Assembly (NCBI GenBank): GCA_951813855.1
Contig: OX638380.1
Span: 4,494,518 to 4,558,517, forward strand
Origin: an uncultured Verrucomicrobiae bacterium
GTDB taxonomy: Bacteria > Verrucomicrobiota > Verrucomicrobiia > Limisphaerales > AAA164-E04
Length of the DNA stretch: 64,000 nucleotides
Direction of reading: 5' to 3'
Of the stretch, positions 1 to 9,837 are shown one piece after another. Under the pieces are notes generated by a model. It made no database searches. It saw nothing but the letters and a program-made list of their open reading frames with translations, and was not told the DNA's origin. The position numbers and the translations under genes are program-made. The stretch's first letter is position 1, and each line of letters starts with the position of its first letter.

Positions 1-537
1 AGAATCCAACGTCAATCGTTAACCGGAACAAATGCGGATTTGAAATCTGTTTCCCCGGTTTGCCGCATTGCCAAGTTAGTGGATTCGATGCCAATGCTGC
101 TGGAACCGACACCGGGAGGGGGAGGTTTCCGGGAAGGGATTCGGTCGGGCTGGTCCGTGAGGGGGCGATTGTCTCCAGGCCTTGCCGTGGACGAGCTCTT
201 TGTTGAAAGATTTGAACCCGAGTTTGGGGGCAGACTCCGAGGTTTTGTTTCATCAGGGATCGGAGCGGACGCGACATCAACCGCCGATGATCAGGGTGTG
301 ATGCGACCGAACTTGAAGCCGAACGCCGCCGGCAGGCAAACTTCCGAAACTTGAGCGTCGGGGGGGAATGATTACTGACGGGGCCCCGGGAGGGGCGTTC
401 TCGCGAGGACGATCCTAAATCTAACGGTCTTCGTCCCGGCCGCATTCTTTTTCCCGGTTTTGAGGTCGCCGTTTTCGAGGGCTGGATTTCTTTCGAGTCG
501 GTACCCGTTTTGGCGAACGTTCCGGGGCAGAACTCTT
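1..537. other. No gene recognised
   Basis: Open frames here are short, overlap on both strands and resemble no family I know. The stretch lies downstream of the decayed ATPase gene and may be eroded coding DNA, but no motif supports that. Confidence 0.5.
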
Positions 538-1731
538 CCGCTGTAGCGGATCCGCCTGGGAAATTAGCCAGCTGCGAAAACTGGGAATCGGACATTTCAG
601 CTACCCGTCGGATGTCATTTGCAAGATGCAAGACCTCCTAGTGGATCAGATGCTCCCGAAATGTTTCGGGGGCAGTCTTGCGGGGAAGTTGCTATTCTAC
701 AGTGCCGACGGGACGGGCATTTCGGGAAATTGCATTAGTAATCTTACCTCGTGGAAGCTCTTGTTCAGGAACATCTCTCATCATTGCGCCCACCAAATTT
801 TTGGCGGCATCTATTTCGGGACTCCGCCGGGCTCGGTAACTTTTCACCCTGTAATACTGTGCCTTGGAATCTATCTCGGCGAAATCCGTGCGGGATAATT
901 CGCAATCGGCCTGCTTCAGTCTCCAGGATAGGGCCGCCGTTTCTGTACGCAGATGTTGCGGCCAACCCTCCGACCGTTCCGCAATCCCGTTCGAAATTTC
1001 GTCAAACCGCTCCCGGGAATGAGTGATCCGACAGCGAACGATCAGAAGTTTCACATTTCGCTTCGATTCAGCGACGGAGAGACTGGAAAACGTCCGAACG
1101 TTATCGGTCTGTACGCGGCTGACCCCGATTCCGGCGAGCGCTTTGCGGGAGTTGGTCAAACCGGTGTAGAGCGGAACGATGGGCAATACGTGGTTTCCCT
1201 CGTGGAGTTCATTGATAAATTGTTCGTGTTTTGGCTTGACGTTTTGAATTTCGTCCACTATGACGCAGAGTGGACAGCCCCATTATTCCGGAGGAATTAA
1301 TTCGGCGAGTCGAATAAGAGTTTCGGGGACAGTCGGCGGTTCTTTGATAGTGGTGCGGTTGAATTCGAAAAACTCAAGTAGCGAACTCCCCAAATTGTGG
1401 GTGGTTGATTTCGACGAAAATATTTTGTTCGCTTTTCGAGAATCGGCCTTCTGCGTTATAAGCGATACGGCGTGTGCCATGTTGGTTGGTTGGGGCAGCG
1501 GAATTGGAAGGAAATTCGGACTGTTTCGGGGATCATTTCCCCAAAGATATTGGAGATGTGTCAGCAGAGCTGTTTTGCCCGCCTCAGGAGCTCCCTGAAC
1601 CACGAAAGTGAGCCCGGCGGCTTTAACGCGTTCGTCTTCGGCGGCCAGCGAAGGCCTCATGGCTATCGCTGGCCGTTTTTTGTTATTTCCGCAATAACAT
1701 TATCCCTGCCCACAAAGAAATGAGGTTCCAT
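538..1731 (-). pseudogene. Decayed AAA/P-loop ATPase gene
   Basis: A P-loop ATPase of the AAA type is still readable on the minus strand but is spread over several frames. The start reads MEPHFFVGRDNVIAEI from 1731 and is stopped near 1665. A second frame (1660-1283) carries the Walker A motif GAPEAGKTALL. A third (1258-692) opens with a Walker B-like DEIQN and continues with ELHEGNHVLPIVPLYTGL, a segment I associate with bacterial AAA ATPases of unknown role. Beyond the stop at 692 two further frames give HLIH and then CPIPSFRSWL (about 575-545), the usual C-terminal end of this family. At least three frameshifts and two stops show that the gene is dead. The family's cellular function is not established, and the assignment rests on recalled motif order. 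Confidence 0.7.
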
Positions 1732-2943
1732 TCTTTCGTCAAGCTCGCTGAAGAGATCGACAGTCTCTCGATCAGGAGGCAACGGGAACTGTTAGAGCTT
1801 ACTCATCGACCTTTTAAGTCAGGTCAGGCATCGTGCGATAACGATCGATGAGATGCAATGCCAAATATAATGCAGGGTAACTTGCCTTCTAATCCCCTTG
1901 AATAGGCTAATCTGGTGTTGGGGCCGCCGGTTTTCGTGATTAGGAGTCGGCTGGGTTGAAAATCTGATCGAATAGATCTGGTCTTTTTTTCAGCCTAATC
2001 GATTTTTTCCAATAACGATCGGAATTTCGAGGAATTATCGTTTGAGTTCCCTTTGATTCGGTTTTCAGGGCGACACAAATCGTCGTCCGAAGCCTTCCGT
2101 TAGTCTCGAGCCAACGTCAGAATATCGTCCCGACAGTTTGGGGCGGATCGGTATTTCAGAGAGCATCGCCCAAGTAACTTTGGTAGCGGCATTGGACTGG
2201 AAGTCAGGAATGATCCCGAATCATTCGGTATTGTTCTGTCGCGCTGCTCCGCTTCGGATAGGTGCGGCTCGCCTCCAGAGTTATCGAACATCCGGATTGA
2301 CGGACAATCCGATTCCGTCCGGTTCCGGTGGGCCGGCGTCGAGCGGTATCGGAATCCAAAGTTGGGCGATAACGAATTATATTCGCTCCCGTGAGAATCC
2401 GCTTGTGTCGACCGATTGGCTAACCTTCCGGTCCAGAAGACGAGAGTTCTCGGGCCGAGCGAACCAACCCGGGCCAGTGGACTGTTGCGGTAGTCCACTC
2501 GAGATATCTCCGATCGAACCGGGGTCAGTTTGACGACGAATTCAGCGCTAACGCCTATTCGGTCCGAAGTAAGACCGTTGTTCGGTCTCAACGCGATTTC
2601 AATTATGTCTCCGGTTCGTTCCGAAACCACCTTCGCGGATCATCCGTTCTCGTCGATTTATCGCCCCTTCCGAATCGGGGCATTTCGAATTCGTCATTTT
2701 TTGGTGGCCTGCGGGCAGATGAAAAACCGACTCCTACGCTTCAGACGGCAGGGGATTTGCCTGTAAATAACCCTATCCGATGGCGAACTAACAGCAACGA
2801 GCCGGGCGGTACGGAGAAAGCATCGGTAGGGGAGGACGAACCGGCGGACGGGTGCCCGAATTTCGGAAAATTCTTTCTGGCTTTCGTCGTCGTCCGGGGA
2901 GCTTTGCTTGCCTTCGTTCTGTCGGAAAGGCACACTGCCGGCG
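1732..2943. other. Long gap without a recognisable gene
   Basis: About 1.2 kb between the ATPase relic and lpxK. Overlapping open frames on both strands (2100-2630 minus, 2138-2533 plus) have low-information translations and no family motif. The promoter of lpxK should lie near the right end, but no convincing -35/-10 pair stands out. Confidence 0.45.
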
Positions 2944-4116
2944 ATGCAAGAACTGCTGCGGTCATGGACCGAGTCTCTCGAGACTCTGGTGATCGAAGTG
3001 ATCGAGGGACACCGGAAAGGAAAATTTGCGGCGCTAGTTCGTTCGGGGCTTTTTTGTCTTTCCTTGAGTTTTACGGCGATCATCAAATGCCGGCGATTTC
3101 TCTATAATATCCGCATTTTTCGCGATTCGACCTTGGGAGTCCAGGTCATAGCCATCGGTAATTTGACGGTGGGAGGGACCGGTAAAACTCCGGTGGTCGA
3201 ACGGTTCGCTCGAGAACTTCAAGACGCCGGCCGGAAAGTGGCCATCCTGTCCCGTGGGTACCGCTCCAAACCGGTATCGTTCTATCAAAGGTTGCGCAAT
3301 AGACTGCTCATGCGTCATGCCGTGACCTCGCCCCGAGTGGTTTCCGACGGCAAATCGTTGCTGTTGGATTCGGAAATGGCCGGCGACGAACCCTATATGC
3401 TGGCCTCGAATCTCAAGGACATCGTCGTCTTGGTGGACAAGGACCGGGTCAAAAGCGGCCGGTTCGCGATCCAACGTTTCGGTTGCGATACCTTGATTCT
3501 AGACGACGGTTTTCAGTATTGGAAACTGCGGGGCCGCCGGCACGACGTGGTGTTGATCGATTACCAGAAACCCTTCGGAAACGGATTCCTGTTGCCCCGG
3601 GGCATTTTGCGGGAACCTCCCTCCCATCTCAAGCGGGCGGAGACCGTGTTCATCACCAAAAGCAACGGCAGCACCTTGGATTTGCGCCATCAAATCGGTC
3701 GTTACAACGCCAACGCTTTGATCGTCGAATGCGTGCATCATCCATTGTATTTCGAAGATGTCTACACCGGTCAGCGACTGAAGCTCGATCAAATCAAGGG
3801 GCGCAAGGTGGCGACCGTCAGCGGTATCGCGCAGCCGGAAAGCTTCGAACGCAGCCTGATCGATTTGGGCAATCAACTGGTCTATCAACGACGGTTCGCC
3901 GATCACCATCGCTACACCCAGCGGGAAGTGTTGGACGTGATCAACCGGAGCGTCAAGCGGGGGGCCTCGATGATTATTACCACCCAGAAAGATGCCGTCC
4001 GGTTCCCCATGCTGGACCGCCGCGATCTGAGCGTCTATTTCATGCGGGTCGAAATCAAGATCGTCAAGGGAGCCAAGGACTTTCAGGATTGCGTCGGCCG
4101 GATCTGTTTTCGCTAG
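2944..4116 (+). CDS. lpxK: Tetraacyldisaccharide 4'-kinase LpxK
   Basis: LpxK phosphorylates the 4' position of the tetraacyldisaccharide-1-phosphate precursor of lipid A at the inner membrane. The P-loop GNLTVGGTGKTP lies near residues 73-83 of the 390-residue product, and the ILSRGY and ILDDGFQ segments typical of the family follow. A hydrophobic segment (about residues 29-55) precedes the kinase core, as expected for the membrane anchor. The open frame begins at a TTG at 2908; I chose the ATG at 2944 because family similarity starts about there, although no strong ribosome site is visible. The protein is longer at the N terminus than Escherichia coli LpxK, as I recall for verrucomicrobial homologues. 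A lipid A acyltransferase follows after a gap of 433 bases, so the two genes may share a pathway without sharing a transcript. Confidence 0.92.
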   Translation: MQELLRSWTESLETLVIEVIEGHRKGKFAALVRSGLFCLSLSFTAIIKCRRFLYNIRIFRDSTLGVQVIAIGNLTVGGTGKTPVVERFARELQDAGRKVAILSRGYRSKPVSFYQRLRNRLLMRHAVTSPRVVSDGKSLLLDSEMAGDEPYMLASNLKDIVVLVDKDRVKSGRFAIQRFGCDTLILDDGFQYWKLRGRRHDVVLIDYQKPFGNGFLLPRGILREPPSHLKRAETVFITKSNGSTLDLRHQIGRYNANALIVECVHHPLYFEDVYTGQRLKLDQIKGRKVATVSGIAQPESFERSLIDLGNQLVYQRRFADHHRYTQREVLDVINRSVKRGASMIITTQKDAVRFPMLDRRDLSVYFMRVEIKIVKGAKDFQDCVGRICFR

Positions 4117-4549
4117 CATCTTACCCGGGAATGGAATCCGACGATTCGGAAACTCGCGAGATGAGTCTGTCGGTGCGATGGCCTTCGCCGCCGTTTCGAT
4201 TCAGTCTATCCGAAATGCTTTTTTCTGATTATCTGACCGGGAGCGTCCGTGCGGGAGTCTCGTGTTTTCCGAGCGCGAACCGGATGAACCGTCACCTCGT
4301 CGCGATCGCCGGCCGGTCGAAGTCGACTCGGCCGGCGAATCACGTCGAATCCATACCGGGGACGATTCGAGCTTCGGCTTCTGAACGCAGAATGGCCCAG
4401 GGGCTCTGGCCGAAACCCCCGTCGGCGAATTACGCAGACCGGACGAACCGCCCAGATATAACGACGCCTTTCGGGTTTGGCCGGCTCAAGCTAACTGATG
4501 GCCACCTCCGGCTCGGGAGGCTATCGTCAGATCGCGGAAAAACGGTAGC
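4117..4549. other. Gap between lpxK and the acyltransferase
   Basis: No gene seen. A long plus-strand frame crosses it from inside lpxK, but that is an out-of-frame shadow. Unusually long for a gap between two functionally linked co-directional genes, so a small gene may have been lost here. Confidence 0.4.
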
Positions 4550-5425
4550 GTGATTTATTGGTTGCTGAAACTGTTCCATTTCGTTCTCTGGCGGTTTTCC
4601 CTTCGGAATGTAGCTCGCCTCGGACGGTGTCTGGGGGAGTTGGCTTACTGGGTGGACCGGCGGCATCGCCGTCGCACCTTGGAAAATCTCCGGTATGTTT
4701 TCGCCGGGGAGGGGGATCGAGGACACCAAGCGGCTCTCGCCCGCGAACATTTCCGGCGGCTCGGCGAGAATTACTGCTGCGCCGTTCGCGCCGCGGGCAT
4801 GACTCTCGATCAACTCAAGCATCATGTCGAAGTAACCATCAGCGCTCCGTTATGGGACGAAAAATCCGATCGCAAAAACGTTCTGATGGTCATTGGGCAC
4901 TTCGGTAATTTCGAGTTGTATGCTCACGCCGGCCACTGGTTAGGCGCCTCGATGATCGCCACGACGTATCGTGCGCTTAAACATCCCGGCGCCAACCGGG
5001 CGCTGGAAGAATGGCGGCGGTTTTCCAGGATCCGGTATTACGAACGGCGCGGCGAACTGACCCGATTGAAGCGGGAGTTGGGACGGCCTCAAAAACTCGT
5101 TCTGGGTTTGTTAGCCGATCAGCATACGGGAAACGGCGTCCCGACGACGTTTTTGGACCGGGAATGTCTTTCGAGCGCGGCACCCGCCTTATTGGCGTTG
5201 CGCTACCGGCTCAAACTGAGAACGGCGATCTGTTACCGGGTGGGGCTGGCCCGTTGGCGGATCGAAATCGGCAAGTCGATTCCGACCGTCGCTTGCAGCG
5301 GTCCCAGATCGGTGCCCGACATCACCCAAGAGATCCAGGACGTGCTCGGTTCGGCGGTCAGGCGCGATCCTGCCAATTGGCTTTGGGCGCACCGGCGCTG
5401 GCGGCGGAGCGGCCGCGCGTCCTAG
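4550..5425 (+). CDS. LpxL/HtrB-family lipid A acyltransferase
   Basis: A membrane acyltransferase of the lauroyl/myristoyl family that adds secondary acyl chains to lipid A or its precursor. The catalytic HX4E motif is clear as GHFGNFE (His117, Glu122). The N-terminal hydrophobic stretch (residues 1-34) and a basic NLRYVF segment (residues 46-51) are typical. At 291 residues the length is normal. The start is a GTG at 4550; no ATG gives a better fit. It lies on the same strand as lpxK and converges on a response regulator gene. The exact acyl chain and acceptor cannot be told from sequence, so no gene symbol is given. Confidence 0.85.
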   Translation: MIYWLLKLFHFVLWRFSLRNVARLGRCLGELAYWVDRRHRRRTLENLRYVFAGEGDRGHQAALAREHFRRLGENYCCAVRAAGMTLDQLKHHVEVTISAPLWDEKSDRKNVLMVIGHFGNFELYAHAGHWLGASMIATTYRALKHPGANRALEEWRRFSRIRYYERRGELTRLKRELGRPQKLVLGLLADQHTGNGVPTTFLDRECLSSAAPALLALRYRLKLRTAICYRVGLARWRIEIGKSIPTVACSGPRSVPDITQEIQDVLGSAVRRDPANWLWAHRRWRRSGRAS

Positions 5426-5470
5426 CGGAGGCCGAGCCGAAGACCCGGCGGGAATCCGTCGGGCCGGGCC

Positions 5471-6928
5471 TTATTGAACGTCCAGATTGCGGACGATCCC
5501 GTATTTTTGAATGCGGCGGCGTAAGGCGTTGCGCGAAATCCCGATCAAGCTGGCGGCCTTGAGTTGGTTGCCTTCGGTTTGCTCCAGGGCGAGCCGGATG
5601 ACTTCGCGTTCGATGGCCGGCATGATTTTCAAGTCCGACGAGCGCTGCGCCCACAGGAATAATTGATGGATCTGAGGCGGGACGAGTTCGTCGGCCGCGG
5701 CCGGTTCCGGGGATGCCGGTAGTTCTTTCGAGCCGGCCAAGCGGTCGGGAAGCTGATGTTGCCCGGAGATCTCGGGCGGCAAATCGTCGATCAGGATGGC
5801 CTCTCCTTTGGTGACCACCAAAGAGCGTTGGATGACGTTTTCCAACTCCCTTACGTTGCCTGGCCAGTCGTGCCGTTCCAAGGCTTCCAGCGCGTCGCTG
5901 TTGATCGTTTTTTTCGGTTCGTTCGAGTGGGCGCCGAATTTCTTGAGAAAATAGCTGACCAGCAACCGGATGTCTTCCCGGCGTTCACGCAATGGGGGAA
6001 GGCGGATGCGCACGACGTTGAGCCGATAGAACAAGTCTTCTCGAAACGATCGGTTCGCTACCGCTTCTTCCAGGTTGCGGTTGGTGCCGGCGATGATCCG
6101 CACGTCGACTTCGATGACCCGGTTGCTTCCGACGCGTTCGAAAGTGCCGGACTGGAGGACGCGGAGAATGCGGGTTTGCGTCTGCATGGCCATGTCGCCG
6201 ATCTCGTCCAGAAAAATCGTGCCCTGGTTGCATTGTTCGAACTTGCCGATTCGCAGGGCGTTGGCTCCGGTGAAAGCCCCTTTTTCGTGCCCGAAGAGTT
6301 CGCTCTCGAGCAGGTTCTCGGGTATCGCGGCACAGTTGATAGCCAAGTAGGGATTAGGGGATCGGGGACTGTGGTGGTAGATGGCTCGGGCGACGATTTC
6401 TTTTCCCGTGCCGCTTTTGCCGGTGATGAGAGCCGTGGCGTGAGAGGAAGCCAACTGACCGATGAGTTTGAAGACTTTTTGCATCGGTTCGCTTTTCCCG
6501 ACGATTCCGAGTTCGTCGTCGGCCGGATCTTCCAGAGTATCCAGACTGATGGACTGCCGCATGTCCCGGGAAGCTTTCAGGGCGGACTGAACGAGGCGTT
6601 GCAGCTTGGGGATGTCGAAGGGTTTGAGCAGGTAGTCGTAGGCTCCGCGCTTCATCGCTTCGATGGCCGTTTGAGTCGTGCCGTAGGCCGTCATCATGAT
6701 CACCGGAGTGCGAGCGTCGAGTTCGCGAATCTTTTCCAAGGTCTGCAAGCCGTTCATCTCACCTAGGCGAATGTCCATGATGATCAGATTGGGGCGGGCT
6801 TTGGGAAAGATCTTGAGCCCGTCTTCGCCGCTGGTGGCCGAAACGATTTGGATAGCGGGCGACTCGAAAATCCTCTGGAAGGCGTAGAGGACGTCGGTCT
6901 CATCGTCGATGAGCAGTATTTTATCCAT
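5471..6928 (-). CDS. Sigma-54-dependent NtrC-type response regulator
   Basis: A 485-residue transcriptional activator with three parts in the standard order. Residues 3-118 are a receiver domain with acidic pocket DD and phosphoacceptor Asp52 in LIIMDIRL. Residues 142-375 are the AAA+ domain with Walker A GKSGTGKE (170-177), the sigma-54-contacting GAFTGA loop (218-223), Walker B FLDEIGD (239-245) and the arginine-rich PLRERREDI. A Fis-type helix-turn-helix occupies roughly 440-480. The Walker A has Lys where most relatives have Glu (GESGTGKE), which should not affect catalysis. No histidine kinase gene adjoins it, so it is an orphan regulator in this window. It should need RpoN and act at -24/-12 promoters; its targets cannot be inferred. 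Confidence 0.93.
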   Translation of the reverse strand: MDKILLIDDETDVLYAFQRIFESPAIQIVSATSGEDGLKIFPKARPNLIIMDIRLGEMNGLQTLEKIRELDARTPVIMMTAYGTTQTAIEAMKRGAYDYLLKPFDIPKLQRLVQSALKASRDMRQSISLDTLEDPADDELGIVGKSEPMQKVFKLIGQLASSHATALITGKSGTGKEIVARAIYHHSPRSPNPYLAINCAAIPENLLESELFGHEKGAFTGANALRIGKFEQCNQGTIFLDEIGDMAMQTQTRILRVLQSGTFERVGSNRVIEVDVRIIAGTNRNLEEAVANRSFREDLFYRLNVVRIRLPPLRERREDIRLLVSYFLKKFGAHSNEPKKTINSDALEALERHDWPGNVRELENVIQRSLVVTKGEAILIDDLPPEISGQHQLPDRLAGSKELPASPEPAAADELVPPQIHQLFLWAQRSSDLKIMPAIEREVIRLALEQTEGNQLKAASLIGISRNALRRRIQKYGIVRNLDVQ

Positions 6929-7203
6929 GAACGGAAAGTCGTGGCCCGTTTTGCCTCAACCGGATTAGCCGCGCAAGTCGCTTCCTTTTTGTAACGGATC
7001 TCGGTAAAATTGGAAGCCGGTTGTCTCGTCGCCGGGCCGATCGTTCGTCATCGCCGTGCGGCGGCGCCGCTTGGTTCCTTCGAGGCTCTTCGTTCCGAGG
7101 TGGGGCGGGCCAAACGAACGGTTCGGAAAGATCGGTTCGGGGCGGGGGCACAGAACGTCAAACCCGAAGTTGGTCCGCCCTTTTCGAGCGTGCCGTCGAT
7201 CCG

Positions 7204-8322
7204 ATGTCGCTGAATATTCTGATTATCCCCGATAAATTCAAAGGCACTTTGACGGCTTTCGAGGCGGCGGAAGCGATGGCCGGCGGTTGGCGGAAAGGCC
7301 GCCCCGAAGATCGACTCGAGACCTTGTCCATGAGCGACGGCGGCGACGGCTTCGGCGAAACCCTCGCTCGTCAGGAACGAGGCCGGCTTCGCCGAATCGC
7401 AACGGTCGACGCCGCCGGTCAATCCATTACGGCGCCTTGGTGGCGGTTGCCGGATTCGAATACGGCGATCGTCGAGTCGGCGTGCGTCGTCGGATTGGCT
7501 CGCTTGCCCGAAGGTAAGTATCATCCCTTCGAACTGGACAGCCGGGGGTTGGGGATCGTGATGGCGGAATTGCGGCGTCAGTCGGTGAAGCGGGTTTTGA
7601 TCGGGTTGGGAGGGAGCGCGACCAACGACGGCGGGTTCGGCATGGCTACCGCTCTGGGGTGGCGCTTCCTCCGGCCGGACCGATCGCCGATCGAGCGGTG
7701 GCCCGAGTTGACGGCGTTGCGAACTATCGAGGCGCCTACCGAAGCGAGAAACGATTGGGAGGTGACCGTGGCCGTAGACGTACAGAATCGACTGCTGGGC
7801 GCCGAGGGCGCCACTCGGATCTACGGGCCTCAGAAAGGTTTGCGAGAGGACGAGTTGCCGGTAGCCGAAGCTTGCTTGGAGCGGATGGCCGAGTGTTTGC
7901 GGCGTTTGAACGGGAGGGATGACGCCCGGCGAGCCGGCGCGGGAGCGGCCGGGGGATTGGGCTTCGGCTTGTTCTCGTTTTTCGACGCCCAGGCTCGGTT
8001 GGGTTTCGACGTGTTCGCTGAGCTAACCGGGTTGGAAGCGAAAATTGCTTGGGCCGACTTGGTGATTACGGGCGAGGGGGCGTTGGACGCTTCCACCATG
8101 ATGGGAAAGGGCGTCGGCCAAGTGGCGAACCGTTGTCGCCGGCAAGGAAAACCTTGTCTGGGATTGAGTGGCGTGACGACCGTTCGCCCGAGTGCCGCCA
8201 GCGGTATTAGCCGGACGTATTCCCTGACACCGGATTTGGCCGGGCCGGATGAGGCGATGGCGCACTCGAGCCGGCTGCTGACGCACTTGGCGGAACGTGC
8301 GGCTCGGGAATGGCGGCCCTGA
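7204..8322 (+). CDS. Glycerate kinase, GlxK/GarK family
   Basis: Phosphorylates D-glycerate with ATP, feeding it into lower glycolysis or serine metabolism. The 372-residue product matches the family in length. It begins MSLNILIIPDKFKGTL and carries MSDGGDGF, GLGGSATNDGGFGMA, GAAGGLGFG and the C-terminal DLVITGEGALDASTMMGKG. The open frame continues upstream to 7021, but that extension is unlike the family, so the ATG at 7204 is taken. Whether the product is 2- or 3-phosphoglycerate is not settled by these motifs. It stands alone, divergent from the response regulator and convergent with the lipopolysaccharide permease. Confidence 0.92.
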   Translation: MSLNILIIPDKFKGTLTAFEAAEAMAGGWRKGRPEDRLETLSMSDGGDGFGETLARQERGRLRRIATVDAAGQSITAPWWRLPDSNTAIVESACVVGLARLPEGKYHPFELDSRGLGIVMAELRRQSVKRVLIGLGGSATNDGGFGMATALGWRFLRPDRSPIERWPELTALRTIEAPTEARNDWEVTVAVDVQNRLLGAEGATRIYGPQKGLREDELPVAEACLERMAECLRRLNGRDDARRAGAGAAGGLGFGLFSFFDAQARLGFDVFAELTGLEAKIAWADLVITGEGALDASTMMGKGVGQVANRCRRQGKPCLGLSGVTTVRPSAASGISRTYSLTPDLAGPDEAMAHSSRLLTHLAERAAREWRP

Positions 8323-8338
8323 GGGGACGCCGCCGGCT

Positions 8339-9523
8339 TTACGCTTTTTGACTGGTTTTCCAGAGCAGATAACAGCCGACGCCCTGAAAGAGGAAATTAG
8401 GTAACCAGACGATGAGTTCCGGATGCCATTCGGGATGAACATCCAGACTTTTCGCGGTGATCAGAAAAGCGTAGTAGACGGATAAAAGCAGGAGCGAATA
8501 GGCCACCCCGATGGTGGTTTCCCTGCGGTGGGTTTGGATGCCCAAGGGGATGCCGATCAAGGCGAAACTGAAGCAGGCGAAGGAAAACGAAATCTGGTGA
8601 TGGATTTGCACGACGACCGGTAACGAGATGTCGACCGGATCGTCGCCTGGGGTAGCCGTACCGGAAGCGGCAGGATTGGCGGACCGGGCGGAAACGGAAG
8701 CGGCATGGCGCAGGGCGCTTAATTCGCTTTGGAGTTGTTCGAGCGTCATGTGATTGATTTTCGGTTTGCGGGCGCCGGCGGCTCGCGACCGAATCTGAAT
8801 GGGATGGGAATACCATTCGGCGAGGTAACCGGGGGCCGACCATTGGATGTCTTCGGAGCCGTCGCCGGTCGAAAAGCGATTCATCACCGTGGCGTCTCGC
8901 AACTGGATTTGGATGTGTCCGGTTTGTTCGTTGATGTCGAGGCGGCCGGACCGGGCGCTGAAATCGCCGTCGATTTCTCCTTCGGGATTGAGGGTGAAGA
9001 TGCGGACGTTTTGGAGCCGGTCACCTTCTTTTCGGCCCAGATAGATCCAGTATCCCGGAATCTCTTCGATGAAAGTGTTTTCGATGAACAGATCGGCAGT
9101 GGTCGTCAGGTCGACGTTCTTGATTAAATTTTTGTAAGCCGCCCGGCAGGCCGGACCGTAATGAAGGTTGATCGCGGCGCAGAGTCCGCTGAGCAGCAAA
9201 CTGAGAACCAACACCGGCAAGACGATCTGAACCAGACTGACGCCGTTGGCGCGCAAGGCGGTCAGTTCTTGATCCGCGCTGAATCTGCCGAACACCAGCA
9301 GCACGGCGGTCAACAGTCCAATCGGCAGCGCATAGACCAGCACGTAGGGCAGGAGCAATCCGAGAGCCTGCAAGACGAGCCATGCCGAGGCTTGGCCGTT
9401 AATGAGCAGGGTGAGGATCTCTTTAAGAACGTTTCCCAGAATCAACACGAAGGTGAACACCGCTACGGTCAACAGGAGGGTCGAAACAATTTGTCCGGTG
9501 AGGTAACGGTGAATGGTCCGCAT
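8339..9523 (-). CDS. LptF/LptG-family lipopolysaccharide permease
   Basis: A YjgP/YjgQ-type membrane subunit of the LptB2FG transporter that extracts lipopolysaccharide from the inner membrane. Three N-terminal membrane segments lie roughly at residues 9-33, 45-77 and 88-112, and the family motif with FGRFSADQELTALRANGVS sits between the second and third. A large periplasmic domain follows, then three C-terminal membrane segments. The open frame starts at a TTG at 9565; the ATG at 9523 (MRTIHRYLTGQI) is where family similarity begins and is preferred. Sequence alone does not separate LptF from LptG. The partner permease and the LptB ATPase are not in the window. Confidence 0.87.
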   Translation of the reverse strand: MRTIHRYLTGQIVSTLLLTVAVFTFVLILGNVLKEILTLLINGQASAWLVLQALGLLLPYVLVYALPIGLLTAVLLVFGRFSADQELTALRANGVSLVQIVLPVLVLSLLLSGLCAAINLHYGPACRAAYKNLIKNVDLTTTADLFIENTFIEEIPGYWIYLGRKEGDRLQNVRIFTLNPEGEIDGDFSARSGRLDINEQTGHIQIQLRDATVMNRFSTGDGSEDIQWSAPGYLAEWYSHPIQIRSRAAGARKPKINHMTLEQLQSELSALRHAASVSARSANPAASGTATPGDDPVDISLPVVVQIHHQISFSFACFSFALIGIPLGIQTHRRETTIGVAYSLLLLSVYYAFLITAKSLDVHPEWHPELIVWLPNFLFQGVGCYLLWKTSQKA

Positions 9524-9837
9524 GAGCGCTTGTAACGCAAGGTTGCTATAGAGTTCTTGATCCAATCAAGAGCGCTGATTGTTTTTTAGGGAACGACAGA
9601 CTGGAGAACGAAGGCGTTCGCGACGGCTGCCGGTAGCGAAAACCCGATCGCCCGGGACCGGGAAAGGCTAAGCTGCGGGCGAACGATCGCCGATTCGTGG
9701 CAGAGTGGTGGCGTGAGGGGCGCCGGAGGTTCGAGCGCTGGCTCCGCCCGGCGCTCCTGAGAGCTCGAGCGTTTGCCTGGTATCATTTTGAGAGTTGCTA
9801 TTCTCGAAGCGATTCCGTTATCTATCCCGTCCCCAAT
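9524..9837. other. Divergent intergenic region
   Basis: Separates the minus-strand permease from the plus-strand gene at 9838, so it should hold both promoters. No gene, and no clear promoter or operator, was recognised. Confidence 0.4.

Noticed and set aside
1740..2900. Overlapping open frames at 2100-2630 minus and 2138-2533 plus as possible genes
   Set aside because: No motif, no ribosome site, and both strands equally open, as expected by chance at this GC content.
3483..4553. Long plus-strand frame from inside lpxK into the acyltransferase start
   Set aside because: Most of it overlaps lpxK in another frame; the part in the gap has no family features.
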